A stretch of 37,373 nucleotides of DNA from positions 1 to 37,373 of the forward strand of contig QFQF01000022.1 in NCBI GenBank assembly GCA_003248935.1. The letters run 5' to 3'. The position numbers were made by a program, and so were the translations under genes. Every line of letters begins with the position of its first letter. Positions within the stretch are counted from its first letter, which is position 1. Positions 1 through 8,233 of the stretch are shown one piece after another. This stretch comes from Sphingobium sp. (GTDB lineage Bacteria; Pseudomonadota; Alphaproteobacteria; Sphingomonadales; Sphingomonadaceae). Below the pieces are notes generated by a model. The model did not search any database and was not told where the DNA came from. It was given only the letters and a program-made list of their open reading frames with translations.

Positions 1-99
1 ACACACCGCCAAGCGAGCAGCCTAGACCACCGGGATGAGGGGTCCTTTTTCGACGCCGATCACCCCGCTACCGGGGTCCCTTTTCCACGCCGATCCACA
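1..99. mobile_element. Outer end of an IS21-type insertion sequence (rest lies left of the window)
   Basis: Two 23-bp direct repeats differing at two positions lie at 39-61 and 73-95; each reads GGGGTCC, a short T-run, then ACGCCGATC. Tandem end repeats of this kind are typical of IS21-family termini upstream of istA. Read from the right, the segment begins TGTGGATCGG at position 99, which I take as the element's tip because M3 peptidase homology stops there. No transposase gene is in the window. Family assignment rests on the repeat pattern only. Confidence 0.55.
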
Positions 100-816
100 G
101 TCGGCGGAAACCATCAAGGCGTAAGTGTCGCTCTCACCGGTGACTTTGATCGTTCCGTCGGCGGAGGGCGGGTGCGCAGCGATAAAATCCGCTGGCATGC
201 CGGCAAGCCCCCCGGCCGGCAGCGTGACTTCATAGGGCGCGTCACGTATGTTGCCGTCGAACTGCAAACCAGTCGCGCTAATCCGCTTTTGCAGATCGGC
301 GATCTTTGCACGCGTGGCGGCGTCGCGATCGACCCCGGCCAACCGGAACTGAAGAAGCTGCCTTTTCAATACCCATGCGGTCTCGGCGTCGAGCCCGGAT
401 GTTCGGATGGCAGCCAGCCGCGCATAGACCGGTTGCGACAGCTGAAGTGCAGTTGCGAAGTCGGAGATACGCTGGACGCACGCTTCCGCCGCGTCCCTTA
501 TAGACTTGTCGGGGTTCGCTTGGGACACGAGATAGGCCTCGCTGGCACCTTCGCCGATCAGCGCGCTCAGCCTATCGAACGGGGCAAAAGTGCCGGCCAC
601 GGTGGAGGGCCCGCTGGCACCCTCAATCGAACTTTGTATTGTAGTTGCGGCGGCGAGGATCGCGTCACATCGCACGCCAACGGCTTTCGCCGATGCGGGC
701 ACGACTAACGGGCTCGAGATCAACACTTCGGCGGGATCGGATAGCGGCGCTCCGGCCGCGCCGCCAGTCGCCGCTGCCAGAACGCCGAGTACCGCAGATC
801 GCAACAGCTTCCGCAT
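22..816 (-). pseudogene. M3-family metallopeptidase, 3'-truncated by an insertion sequence
   Basis: The reading frame starts at an ATG at 816 (an in-frame ATG at 840 is less likely) with a signal peptide beginning MRKLLRSAVLGVLAAATGG. The rest resembles the helical N-terminal part of thimet-oligopeptidase-type M3 proteases, with stretches such as VSQANPDKSIRDAAEACVQ and ADFIAAHPPSADGTIKVTG. Homology ends near residue 238, at about position 99; the last 25 or so residues are read-through into the IS end. Intact family members are roughly 650-700 residues, and the zinc motif HEXXH lies in the missing C-terminal half, so no protease activity is possible. Before truncation it was probably a periplasmic oligopeptidase. 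The M3 assignment is from recalled family sequence. Confidence 0.7.
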
Positions 817-1096
817 CGCCCACCCCATTATATGGCCCACCGACCGGGAATGCGTCAGCCTACTGAAAGGCTAGCAACTCTTTCAAGTGAAACACCGCCG
901 TTTAGCGGCCACCGCACCTGAACTAACGTCTGCTTCCGAGCGATCAGGGCAGATCGATCTACGACCGATATTAGGGCGCAAAGCGGCCGAGCGGCTTGTG
1001 GTTCGACGAGCGGACGGGCGAATTGGGTTCCCGCTTTCTGATCGCGATGAGAAAGCTGCGACCGTCTCGCTGCCCATTCCTTTGAGAGAATGGCGA

Positions 1097-1912
1097 TCAA
1101 GCCCGCAGGAGGGCTTCCACGACGCCAGGATCGTGACGCAACGCTTCAAAGCGCGCCTCGCCCATCTCATCTATCAGGAGGCGGCCAAGCACGTCGGCCT
1201 TCACATATTCGATGCCGAGCAGACCGATGACCGAGTTGGCAGTGGAGATCGCCTCCACGCTTCCGCCGGCATGAAACTCCGCGACCAGTGCGCGCTCCCG
1301 ATCGGCGACGATCACGGACAGACGTCGCCCGTGGAGGCGTTCGACGGCGCTTCGGCCGCACAGGGTCAGATCGTAGGTTGCCGGCCCGTCCAGCGTGGCC
1401 GTGCCGTAGATCGCCACATGCACCGCGCACCCCCGCCGCGCCGCCGCTTCGAGCGCCAGGCGGAGGTCGGACAACTCGCCATCCCATAAGGCCGCGAACA
1501 CGGTGTGGGTTGCGCCCGCGATCAGCGCGTTGCCAGCCGAAAGCACGGAATCACGGTCCCGCAATGACCAGACCTGCCCCGCATCGGGCATCGCCGGGAG
1601 GCTGGCGAAGGTCGATGCGGCCACGTCATGCGCGCGCTGGAACTTGCGGCGTGCGGCTTCGAGAACGGCTTCGTAGGCGAGCGCCGCATAGGTGACGGGT
1701 TCGCCCCGCTCGATCAGCACGGCACCTTTCTCGGTGAGGCGGGCCAGCGTGTCGTAAATCTTGGACGCCGGCACGCCGGACGCCTTCGCCACCTCGTGGC
1801 CGTTCATGGGCGAACGGGCCAGCAGCGCACAATAGGCGCGTGCTTCGTATTGGCCGAAGCCGAGCTGTGCGAGCGCCGCCAGGGCATCGTCGGAAAGAGC
1901 AGTCGGGATCAT
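1097..1912 (-). CDS. TrmB-type winged-helix transcriptional regulator
   Basis: The 271-aa protein has an N-terminal winged helix (about residues 5-75: LAQLGFGQYEARAYCALLA, then VAKASGVPASKIYDTLARL and an EKGAVLIERG wing). This is the layout of TrmB regulators, which often sense sugars or other small ligands. The C-terminal part (about 100-245) matches the PLD-like effector region of the family. I chose the ATG at 1912; a frame-open start at 1933 would add MLWYSRR and run into the putative operator. It is divergent from the RidA/MFS pair with only 69 bp between starts, so it probably controls that pair and itself. The ligand is unknown. Confidence 0.8.
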   Translation of the reverse strand: MIPTALSDDALAALAQLGFGQYEARAYCALLARSPMNGHEVAKASGVPASKIYDTLARLTEKGAVLIERGEPVTYAALAYEAVLEAARRKFQRAHDVAASTFASLPAMPDAGQVWSLRDRDSVLSAGNALIAGATHTVFAALWDGELSDLRLALEAAARRGCAVHVAIYGTATLDGPATYDLTLCGRSAVERLHGRRLSVIVADRERALVAEFHAGGSVEAISTANSVIGLLGIEYVKADVLGRLLIDEMGEARFEALRHDPGVVEALLRA

Positions 1913-1928
1913 GCGACGGCTATACCAC

Positions 1929-1964
1929 AACACGCGCCAGTGTTATACACCACTCAGGTAGTGT
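1929..1964. promoter_or_regulatory. Candidate operator/promoter between divergent regulator and RidA genes
   Basis: A perfect inverted repeat AACAC-N6-GTGTT (1929-1944) is followed by a second imperfect dyad (ACACCACT/GGTAGTGT, 1947-1964). The TATAC motif recurs at 1921 and 1944. The spacing between two divergent start codons suits a shared operator. Binding is inferred only from position and symmetry. Confidence 0.4.
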
Positions 1965-1981
1965 AGCGACTCGGAGGAACG

Positions 1982-2365
1982 ATGCAGCGCATTTCGACAG
2001 GCTCCCCATGGGAGGCCAGGATGGGTTACTCGCGCGCCGTCGTGGCGGGCGGTCTGGTGTTCATCTCCGCAACGGCCGCGACTGACGCGACAGGCGCGGT
2101 CGTCGGCAAGGGCGACGTGTTCGCGCAGACGCGGACGATCCTCGACAAGCTGGCAGCGGTGCTGGCCGAGGCCGGCTCAGCGATTGATCGGGTGGTGCAG
2201 ACGCGCGTCTACATCACCGACGTGTCCCGCTGGGAAGAAGTCGGTCGCGCCCATGGCGAGACCTTCGCCGGCCACGGCCCCGCGCTTTCGCTGGTGCATG
2301 TGAAGCCATTCGTCGATCCCGACATGCTGGTGGAGATCGAGATGGTGGCTGCCGTCAGCGAATGA
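1982..2365 (+). CDS. RidA-family (YjgF/UK114) protein
   Basis: The 127-aa length and features such as VVQTRVYITD and LVEIEMVA are typical of the RidA fold, which forms trimers with active sites at subunit interfaces. RidA itself hydrolyses reactive enamine/imine intermediates from PLP enzymes. The arginine needed for deaminase activity (in the PAR-S motif of E. coli RidA) is replaced here: the matching segment reads GPALSLVHVK, with Leu102 in place. The glutamate near the C terminus (Glu120) is kept. It may therefore belong to a Rid subfamily with another function, common next to catabolic genes. A strong ribosome binding site (GGAGGA, 1973-1978) supports the start. It overlaps the next gene by ATGA. 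Confidence 0.88.
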   Translation: MQRISTGSPWEARMGYSRAVVAGGLVFISATAATDATGAVVGKGDVFAQTRTILDKLAAVLAEAGSAIDRVVQTRVYITDVSRWEEVGRAHGETFAGHGPALSLVHVKPFVDPDMLVEIEMVAAVSE

Positions 2366-3540
2366 GCGGCATGGCGGATACGCGAGCGTCGGCGCGCCTG
2401 CTGCTGCTGGCGATCGTCGCCGGCACGGCGATGGCGAGCAACTATGTGCTGCAACCCGTGCTGCCGGCGGTCGCTCGGTCCTTCCCGGCATCGCCATGGA
2501 TCACCAGCCTGGCGGCCGGCGCCGGGCCGCTGGGCTACATGCTGGGGCTGGTCCTGCTCGTGCCGCTTGGCGATGGCCTCCCCGTTCGGACGCTGGTGGC
2601 TGTGCAGGCGGCCGCACTCGCGGCGTTGCTGGTGCTGGCGGCGGTGACGACGATCGAGCCTTTGTTCCTCGCCGCGCTGCTCCTTGGCGGCATGGCTTCC
2701 ACGGTCACGGCGCAGTGCGTCGCGCTGGCGGGGCGCGTCTGTCCGACGGCGCAGGGGCGAGCGGTAGGAACGGTGGTCATGGGCGTCTCGGCCGGCATCC
2801 TCGGCGGCCGTGTGCTTTCCGGCGCGCTTGCGACGTCGTTCGGGTGGCGCGGGCCGCTGGCCGTCATCGCGGTGCTCACCGCGCTCGGTAGTCTCGGCAT
2901 CGTCATCGCCGTGCCCGCTATGCCGGCGTCTGGTACGCGAATGAGGTTGCCCGACCTCCTATTGGCCGTCCCCAGAGCATACGCCTCCAACTCCGAACTG
3001 CGGCGCGCCACGTTGGTCGGGTGCTGCTGGTTCGCGGCGTTCAGCAGCTTTTGGACGGCAATTTCTCTTCACCTGGCGCTACCTCCGTTGAGCAAGGGAG
3101 CCGCCTTTGCCGGGGGCTTCGGTCTGTTCGGGATAGCGGGCGCGATCGCCGCGCAACTCGCCGGCCGGGCAAGCGACCGCTGGGGTGAGCGCCGGGTGGT
3201 ATTCGCCGGATTGGTCGGTGCCCTGCTCGGCTTCGTCATCCTGTGCCTGTCACCGGCGAGCCTTGCCGGACTGGCTCTGGGTGCGCTGGTCATGGACGCG
3301 GGCTGCTTCGGCGCGCAGGCTGCGACCCAGGGCTATATTCTTCGCACCGGAGGCGACGAGCGCAGCCGACGCTACAGCGCCTATATGACCGTCTATTGGT
3401 CGGCCGGCGCGCTCGGTTCGTTCGTGGCGCCCGCGCTTTTTCGGGCCGGTGGGTGGCCGACACTCAACCTTGTGAACGCGATGCTGATCGCCATTGGCAT
3501 GATCTTTCATGCCCGGAAACACCAACTCGATAAGGCATAA
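2362..3540 (+). CDS. MFS transporter, 12-TM type
   Basis: A 392-aa, very hydrophobic protein with about 12 predicted membrane segments and the usual two-half layout: first half to about residue 190, a cytoplasmic loop near 195-210, second half after that. A GRASDRWGERR stretch in the second half fits the MFS loop motif. It overlaps the RidA gene by ATGA, so the two are probably translationally coupled and controlled by the TrmB-type regulator. An ATG at 2371 is an alternative start. The architecture suggests an inner-membrane drug/metabolite exporter or organic-acid permease; the substrate cannot be read from sequence. Confidence 0.85.
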   Translation: MSGMADTRASARLLLLAIVAGTAMASNYVLQPVLPAVARSFPASPWITSLAAGAGPLGYMLGLVLLVPLGDGLPVRTLVAVQAAALAALLVLAAVTTIEPLFLAALLLGGMASTVTAQCVALAGRVCPTAQGRAVGTVVMGVSAGILGGRVLSGALATSFGWRGPLAVIAVLTALGSLGIVIAVPAMPASGTRMRLPDLLLAVPRAYASNSELRRATLVGCCWFAAFSSFWTAISLHLALPPLSKGAAFAGGFGLFGIAGAIAAQLAGRASDRWGERRVVFAGLVGALLGFVILCLSPASLAGLALGALVMDAGCFGAQAATQGYILRTGGDERSRRYSAYMTVYWSAGALGSFVAPALFRAGGWPTLNLVNAMLIAIGMIFHARKHQLDKA

Positions 3541-3629
3541 GCGCCGTCCCCATTCGTTGCCGTTCCCTCATCGGATAAACGAATAACGGCTTTCAGGATC
3601 GGTCGAGCGACGTGAGAATGACGGATGTT

Positions 3630-3640
3630 GGGGCGCATTG
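3630..3640 (+). repeat. Left copy of flanking 11-bp direct repeat (possible att site)
   Basis: GGGGCGCATTG, identical to 11733-11743. It lies 90 bp after the MFS stop codon and 19 bp before the relaxase stop codon. Confidence 0.4.
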
Positions 3641-3658
3641 CCGACCTCCACTTTCATT

Positions 3659-6600
3659 TCAATCGCCCCTGCCATAGCCTTCGCGCGTTACGTTTTGCGT
3701 TCGTGGCTTAGGCCGATCGACGGTGACCGGCCGGTGCCCCAGGCGCTCAACAGCCAACTCTGGCAACTCGACGCGCAGACGCTCCTTCAGCATTACCATC
3801 ACGACCGGCGCAACCTGCTCGCCACGTGCTCGAAGCCAGGCCGATGCGAGCGGCGATGCATGTAACGGAGCGTCACGGGGGGGCTCACCACGCACCGCAG
3901 CGCGTAACGAAAGGAAACCATCAGGATCGTGCGCCATTGTCGCGATGTGCCGACGCTCATCTTCGCTCGCCCCACGCGGCAGACCGATACTGGCGTGCGG
4001 CATAGCGGCCAAATCGATACTGGCTGACAGGGTGATCTCACCGACAGCAATTTTCGCTAGGACCGCAAGATCGCGCTCGTGCTGCAGCCGCAATTCAAGT
4101 TCAAGCCGGGCTTGTACTTGAGGATAGAGCAGCCCGACATGATTGTGATGCGTGGCGTCGAGCAGGCCGGGATCGAGCATGCCGACCAGCCCATCGCGCC
4201 GCGTCAGGCGGACCTCTGTGAAATCGAGTTTGCGCAGATCCGCCTCGATCCATTCGAGCGGCGGCCTCGCACCGCTATCATGACCGCTGTCGCTGACATG
4301 CGCAAAATCCAGCCGGTCTCGGGACAGACGGACCCTGCCGAGCGCGTCGCCCGTACTATCCGCAGACCTGAGGTGCTCGAGCAATTCGGGATTCTGTGCG
4401 CGCGCCTGCACCCACAAATGCGCAAACCCCGGATCATGCTTCAGCGCCGCAATCTCCTGGGCATCACGCCGGTTGGTTGCCCGGTCGAACGACGACCGTG
4501 ACGGGCGCGCCCGCACTGCTTCGCGCAGCAACAGCCGGGCGATATGACGCGGCGGTTCAGCGGGATCACCGGCTCGCGCGCTAAGCGCGGCGGCGCGCTC
4601 GCGGGCGATATCGCCGTGCTGCCGACGGCGGTCACGGTCGGCCCATTGCCGGTAGTGCCGGTCGAGTTCACGGGCGGCTTCCGCGATGCCGTCGGCGGGC
4701 GGGGGGCTGCCTGCAACGCTATCGGCAATGTCAATTCCGGCCTCGTTAGCGGCCGGCGCCGGCGCGAAGTCGACCATGCCCCGCAGCTTTTCGGGATTCG
4801 GCGTCAGATCCGACAGGCGCGGAAGCCGTCCAAACGGCTGCAGTGGCTCGTCAGGCCAGTCCGCGTGATGTCGTGCCAACGCCTCCTGTCGCCGCGACGC
4901 GGACCGCTGCGCCGAACGGCGCAATTGGGTGGCGAATTCGAATTGCTGGCTTTCAAGCTCGCCGAGTTGCCGGCGCAGTTCGGGATTGGCGTAGATCGCC
5001 GAGGCCTCGGCCTCAACCCGCCCGCGCGAAATAGCGTGATCGGCAGACCGCTCGAGCCAGCGGGTGAAGTCGGGCGCGTAATCGGCCAACACGGCGGGCG
5101 GCGCCATGACGGGCGGCAGATTCGCTGCGGGGGCCTCGACCGGCGTCCGTCCAGTGTCCTTTATTGCCGTCTCAATCCCGATGGCTGCCAGCTGCCGCTC
5201 GAGCTCGCGGTTGGTCCGCATCCGAGCCATGCGATCCTGCAACGCGGGATTGGTGAGGGTAATTCCCTCCTCGACTGCCAGACAAGCGATGCGATCGAGA
5301 AAGTCGCCGTCGCCGACGGCCGACACCGAGCCCCATTTGGCCTGAGCCAAGCGCAACGCATGACGCAGAGCGTCATCATCGGTCGCATGCACCTCAATCC
5401 GGTCGCGACGCTCGACAAATGCCAGCCGCGCTTGGCGATAATAGTCGCGGCGGTCGTCGGTTTCGACGATGTCGTAGCGTTCGTTGGCCAGTACGCTGAC
5501 ATCGGTGAGCGGCGCCGGTGTTGCGTCATCGCCGATGAGCAACGCGGCGACATCGTCGATGTCCTGGTCGCCGGCCAATCCCTCCCCGACAAGTCCATGA
5601 CGATCCAAGGCACGGCGCTTGCGCCGCACTTGTGCGTGCTGCCGCTGCTTGAGCAGGCGGATCGCCTCGCGGAGCGAGAACAGATCCGCGCTCGCGCGCT
5701 GCCTTATGTCGTTCAGTTCTTCGGTATCGGCTTGTGGATCCTGGGCAACCTGACGCCGGTATTGCTCACCGATGCGGTCGTGAGCGTGCGCGATGCTGTC
5801 ATCAAGTGCTAGCTGCTCACGACGCAGGGCCTCCCGCGCGCGCCGCTTTTCGGCAGCGGCGTGCAGTTTGGGGACCAGCCGGTCTTCGAACTGCGCGACT
5901 GCAACGTCAGCGGCAGCTTCCTCGACCGCACCCAGCCGCTCGACCATCTTTGCCGCCGACGCTCCCCCCCAAGCCGCGCTGGCCGCGATCGTCCGGCCAC
6001 CGCAGCCGATCACCGCGCCGGACGATAACATGGTATAGCGCATGCCCTCGGCTGCGAGACCGCGATGAACTTCGTCCCAAGATCGGCTTTCGCGCAGAAC
6101 CGGCGCGGCGGTCTCGATCACGCGGCGCTGCAGGCTCTCCAGACCGGTGCGGCGCTCGTAATCGCGCGCCGCCGGGCTAATCTTGCGCTCGACCTTTTGC
6201 TCGGCGCGCCACTGGCGGATGCGGCTGCGCTCGGCATGCGACGCACACGGCAGCATCCCCGCATCGCGCACCTTGGTGCCCGTCTCGCGATCGTAACAGC
6301 CCTGCTCGTCTGCGCGGTACAGGGCTTGGTCCTGCGGCGCCCAGCCCTGGCGATGTTCGACGATCGCGACTCCCTGATGCAGCGTCTCGATCGAGCGCTC
6401 GACATTGCGGCCGATCTGGACACGCTCGCCGGTGACCGGATCGACGCGGTTGAGCGCGACGTGGAGGTGATCGTTGTTCGTGTCGCCATGGAGTACGGCA
6501 TAAGCTTGGTGCCTGGACAGGCCGGCGACCGCCAGCACGATGTCGAGCACCTCCTCTACCTGTTCGGGCGATGGATGCTCGCCCTCGCGCCAGGATATGA

Positions 6601-7012
6601 CGATGTGCTCTATTGGATCCTCCGCACCCGGCGCCATGCCGGCAACCACCGCCATCTCGAACTGGATGTCGGCCAGGTCGGTCGACAGCAGGTTGCGGGT
6701 GAGGATCTGGACGACGCGTTCGCTCTCAGCGATCTCGCGCGCGGCCTGGATGTCGGCGGCGGTGATCTCCCCGCTTGCCTTGTCGCTGCCGATATATCGC
6801 ACGACCTGGCTCTTGGCCGCCTCGATCAGGGTCAGCTCGTCGAGCCGCGCTTTGCCCGGTGTAATCAAATAGTGGGTCAGCGCGACGATGTGATCGCCGA
6901 CGGCGTCGCTGACGACACGGTGGATCTCAAGGTTGATCCGCGCACGCCTAGCGCGCGCCCGAGCCGCGCGGCGTTGCTTGCGGTTGTCGTGGGAGATCCA
7001 TGAGACGATCAT
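3659..7012 (-). CDS. MOBP-type relaxase with LPD7-like domain
   Basis: The 1117-aa protein would nick oriT and lead single-stranded DNA into a conjugation pore. The N-terminal ~200 residues show relaxase motifs: Tyr73 in SQVVRYIG is the likely nucleophile, and the metal-binding motif is HGDTNNDHLHVALNRV with His175, His182 and His184. Residues 1-30 are rich in Arg/Lys. A segment at about 517-600 (DYYRQARLAFVERRDRIEVHA... through QDRMARM) resembles the LPD7 domain found fused to large mobilisation proteins. The remaining C-terminal half is charged, helical and unassigned. The start overlaps the stop of the ribbon-helix-helix gene (ATGA), placing it last in a leftward operon. No coupling protein or VirB-type gene is in the window, so transfer would need a helper. 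Confidence 0.85.
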   Translation of the reverse strand: MIVSWISHDNRKQRRAARARARRARINLEIHRVVSDAVGDHIVALTHYLITPGKARLDELTLIEAAKSQVVRYIGSDKASGEITAADIQAAREIAESERVVQILTRNLLSTDLADIQFEMAVVAGMAPGAEDPIEHIVISWREGEHPSPEQVEEVLDIVLAVAGLSRHQAYAVLHGDTNNDHLHVALNRVDPVTGERVQIGRNVERSIETLHQGVAIVEHRQGWAPQDQALYRADEQGCYDRETGTKVRDAGMLPCASHAERSRIRQWRAEQKVERKISPAARDYERRTGLESLQRRVIETAAPVLRESRSWDEVHRGLAAEGMRYTMLSSGAVIGCGGRTIAASAAWGGASAAKMVERLGAVEEAAADVAVAQFEDRLVPKLHAAAEKRRAREALRREQLALDDSIAHAHDRIGEQYRRQVAQDPQADTEELNDIRQRASADLFSLREAIRLLKQRQHAQVRRKRRALDRHGLVGEGLAGDQDIDDVAALLIGDDATPAPLTDVSVLANERYDIVETDDRRDYYRQARLAFVERRDRIEVHATDDDALRHALRLAQAKWGSVSAVGDGDFLDRIACLAVEEGITLTNPALQDRMARMRTNRELERQLAAIGIETAIKDTGRTPVEAPAANLPPVMAPPAVLADYAPDFTRWLERSADHAISRGRVEAEASAIYANPELRRQLGELESQQFEFATQLRRSAQRSASRRQEALARHHADWPDEPLQPFGRLPRLSDLTPNPEKLRGMVDFAPAPAANEAGIDIADSVAGSPPPADGIAEAARELDRHYRQWADRDRRRQHGDIARERAAALSARAGDPAEPPRHIARLLLREAVRARPSRSSFDRATNRRDAQEIAALKHDPGFAHLWVQARAQNPELLEHLRSADSTGDALGRVRLSRDRLDFAHVSDSGHDSGARPPLEWIEADLRKLDFTEVRLTRRDGLVGMLDPGLLDATHHNHVGLLYPQVQARLELELRLQHERDLAVLAKIAVGEITLSASIDLAAMPHASIGLPRGASEDERRHIATMAHDPDGFLSLRAAVRGEPPRDAPLHASPLASAWLRARGEQVAPVVMVMLKERLRVELPELAVERLGHRPVTVDRPKPRTQNVTREGYGRGD

Positions 7013-7311
7013 GTCGCGCTCGAGCGGATCACCGAAATCAGGACGCGAGTGGCGTCTGTCAGATCGTCGAGCGTCGCGCCATCGACGGGTACGCCGTCCG
7101 CCAGCGCCGCCCGCAGATGATGCACCAATGACAAATGATCGCGCAGTAGCGGGGGCAGCGGCATCTCATCTGGCAGCCGCCCGAAGACACATCGTTCCAA
7201 CATCTCGCTCTGCGACATTCCCGCCGCCGCGCAGCGCGACGCGAAGGCATTCTTCTTTTCCTCGCTGACCTTGAGCGACAGGCTGTACTGCCGCGGCCGC
7301 GTCCCCTTCAC
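7009..7311 (-). CDS. MobC/TraJ-like ribbon-helix-helix relaxosome protein
   Basis: A 100-aa protein if started at the GTG at 7311; a GTG at 7380 would give 123 aa. The core QYSLSLKVSEEKKNAFASRC followed by AAAGMSQSEMLERCVFG is a basic beta-strand plus two helices, as in ribbon-helix-helix accessory proteins that bind oriT and recruit the relaxase. I prefer 7311 because the longer form would start inside the palindrome/nic candidate at 7363-7387 and its first residues look non-coding. The stop overlaps the relaxase start by ATGA. It probably also represses its own operon. Confidence 0.65.
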   Translation of the reverse strand: MKGTRPRQYSLSLKVSEEKKNAFASRCAAAGMSQSEMLERCVFGRLPDEMPLPPLLRDHLSLVHHLRAALADGVPVDGATLDDLTDATRVLISVIRSSAT

Positions 7312-7703
7312 GGCCACGGCCGCACCGGATTTAAGGAGCGCCGCGACGCAAATCCGCCCTCCGCGCGGTATACCGCGCACATCCTGTAAAAAGTCCGAGA
7401 CACCCTCTGCGTGGCCGCAGCTACCGCAACACCGTCCGCGACACCTGCACGCGCAATGCGGCCAGCATCGATCCTGGCGATGCCGCCGGCAGGCACGATG
7501 GCCGTGCCGGCGGGAAGATCGACGCCTGCGCCATCGACCATGACCTCGGCACCGCCGCCAGCATCACTGGCGGCGGCGCCGGCCTGAACGATCGCCGCGG
7601 CGTCGAAGGACGGGCGACCGGCAGGCACGACCGACAGCGGAGCCACGATGATCCCATCGTGCGCCGCCGCGGTGCGTCCGGCGGTGGGCCGATCAATCGT
7701 CAT
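7308..7703 (-). CDS. Possible small Ala/Val/Gly-rich protein, family unknown
   Basis: This 131-aa frame starts with MTIDRPTAGRT, overlaps the end of the DUF1281-like gene by 11 bp and ends in a GTGA overlap with the preferred start of the ribbon-helix-helix gene. Third codon positions are GC-rich up to about 7400, as in neighbouring genes. Against it: the composition is low-complexity (AAAIVQAGAAASDAGGGAEV), no domain is recognisable, and the last third crosses the candidate oriT. It could be a real short gene whose end overlaps oriT, or non-coding spacer. Confidence 0.35.
   Translation of the reverse strand: MTIDRPTAGRTAAAHDGIIVAPLSVVPAGRPSFDAAAIVQAGAAASDAGGGAEVMVDGAGVDLPAGTAIVPAGGIARIDAGRIARAGVADGVAVAAATQRVSRTFYRMCAVYRAEGGFASRRSLNPVRPWP
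7363..7387 (+). other. Candidate oriT: 16-bp perfect palindrome plus CATCCTG nic-like core
   Basis: GCGCGGTATACCGCGC (7363-7378) is perfectly self-complementary. One base further on is CATCCTG|T (7380-7387), which fits the P-type nic consensus YATCCTG|Y known from IncP/IncI-type origins. A hairpin immediately 5' of nic is the usual arrangement in that group. It lies directly upstream of the accessory and relaxase genes. The predicted cleavage is between G7386 and T7387 of the plus strand; this is inference. Confidence 0.5.
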
Positions 7704-8169
7704 CGGCCGTATCATCGTCGTGGTCGGACCCGCCCCAGTCGATCTTCCCCGGCCCCCAATCGTCGGCACCGTTGAACTCGCCCAAGAGCTCAAACCCGCC
7801 ATTGTCCTCATAGGACGAGCCGGCGAACACGAGCGTCGGGAACTCGGCCGCCAACGCCTCGAAGACCGGCGTCGGGAAGTCCCAGGCGGTCGTGAACTGG
7901 AACCAGATCCGATCCTCGCTCACCTGCATGTCGAGGTCGAACGCGTTCCACTTGGTGCCCCAGTGCTCCGACGCCCAGCGTTCGTAGCCCTGCTGCCGCT
8001 CCCCCTCAGGCGGCATGGGGAGGATGGCTTGGAAGTCGAAGATCGTCTCGGTGCCCGGCAGAGCGCCGGTATCGGCGGGGGTCACCGGCCTGAACATCAG
8101 GCGCCTGAAGCGATCGCGTTCAGTGCCATCGCCGGTGACGTTGAAAGCGCTGTAGACATAGTTGGGCAT
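7693..8169 (-). CDS. DUF1281 (Api92-like) family protein
   Basis: A 158-aa protein starting MPNYVYSAFNVTGDG at the ATG at 8169, with a clear AGGAG ribosome binding site; upstream in-frame codons are not plausible. The opening MPN-Y/W, the WASEHWGTKWNAFD motif and the later FQFTTAWDFPTPVFEALAAEFP match the small DUF1281/Api92 family carried on plasmids, phages and integrative elements. The C terminus is very acidic (DHDDDTADDD). The function of the family is not established. It lies second in the leftward mobilisation operon, 64 bp after the 231-aa gene. Confidence 0.65.
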   Translation of the reverse strand: MPNYVYSAFNVTGDGTERDRFRRLMFRPVTPADTGALPGTETIFDFQAILPMPPEGERQQGYERWASEHWGTKWNAFDLDMQVSEDRIWFQFTTAWDFPTPVFEALAAEFPTLVFAGSSYEDNGGFELLGEFNGADDWGPGKIDWGGSDHDDDTADDD

Positions 8170-8233
8170 GGTCGTTTCTCCTGACTTCGTTGGAGGGGCG
8201 CCGCTGGACAGACGGCAGCACCAGGCAAGCGGA

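Noticed and set aside
4544..5812. 422-codon open frame on the plus strand
   Set aside because: Antisense to the relaxase, which has clear motifs in the other strand.
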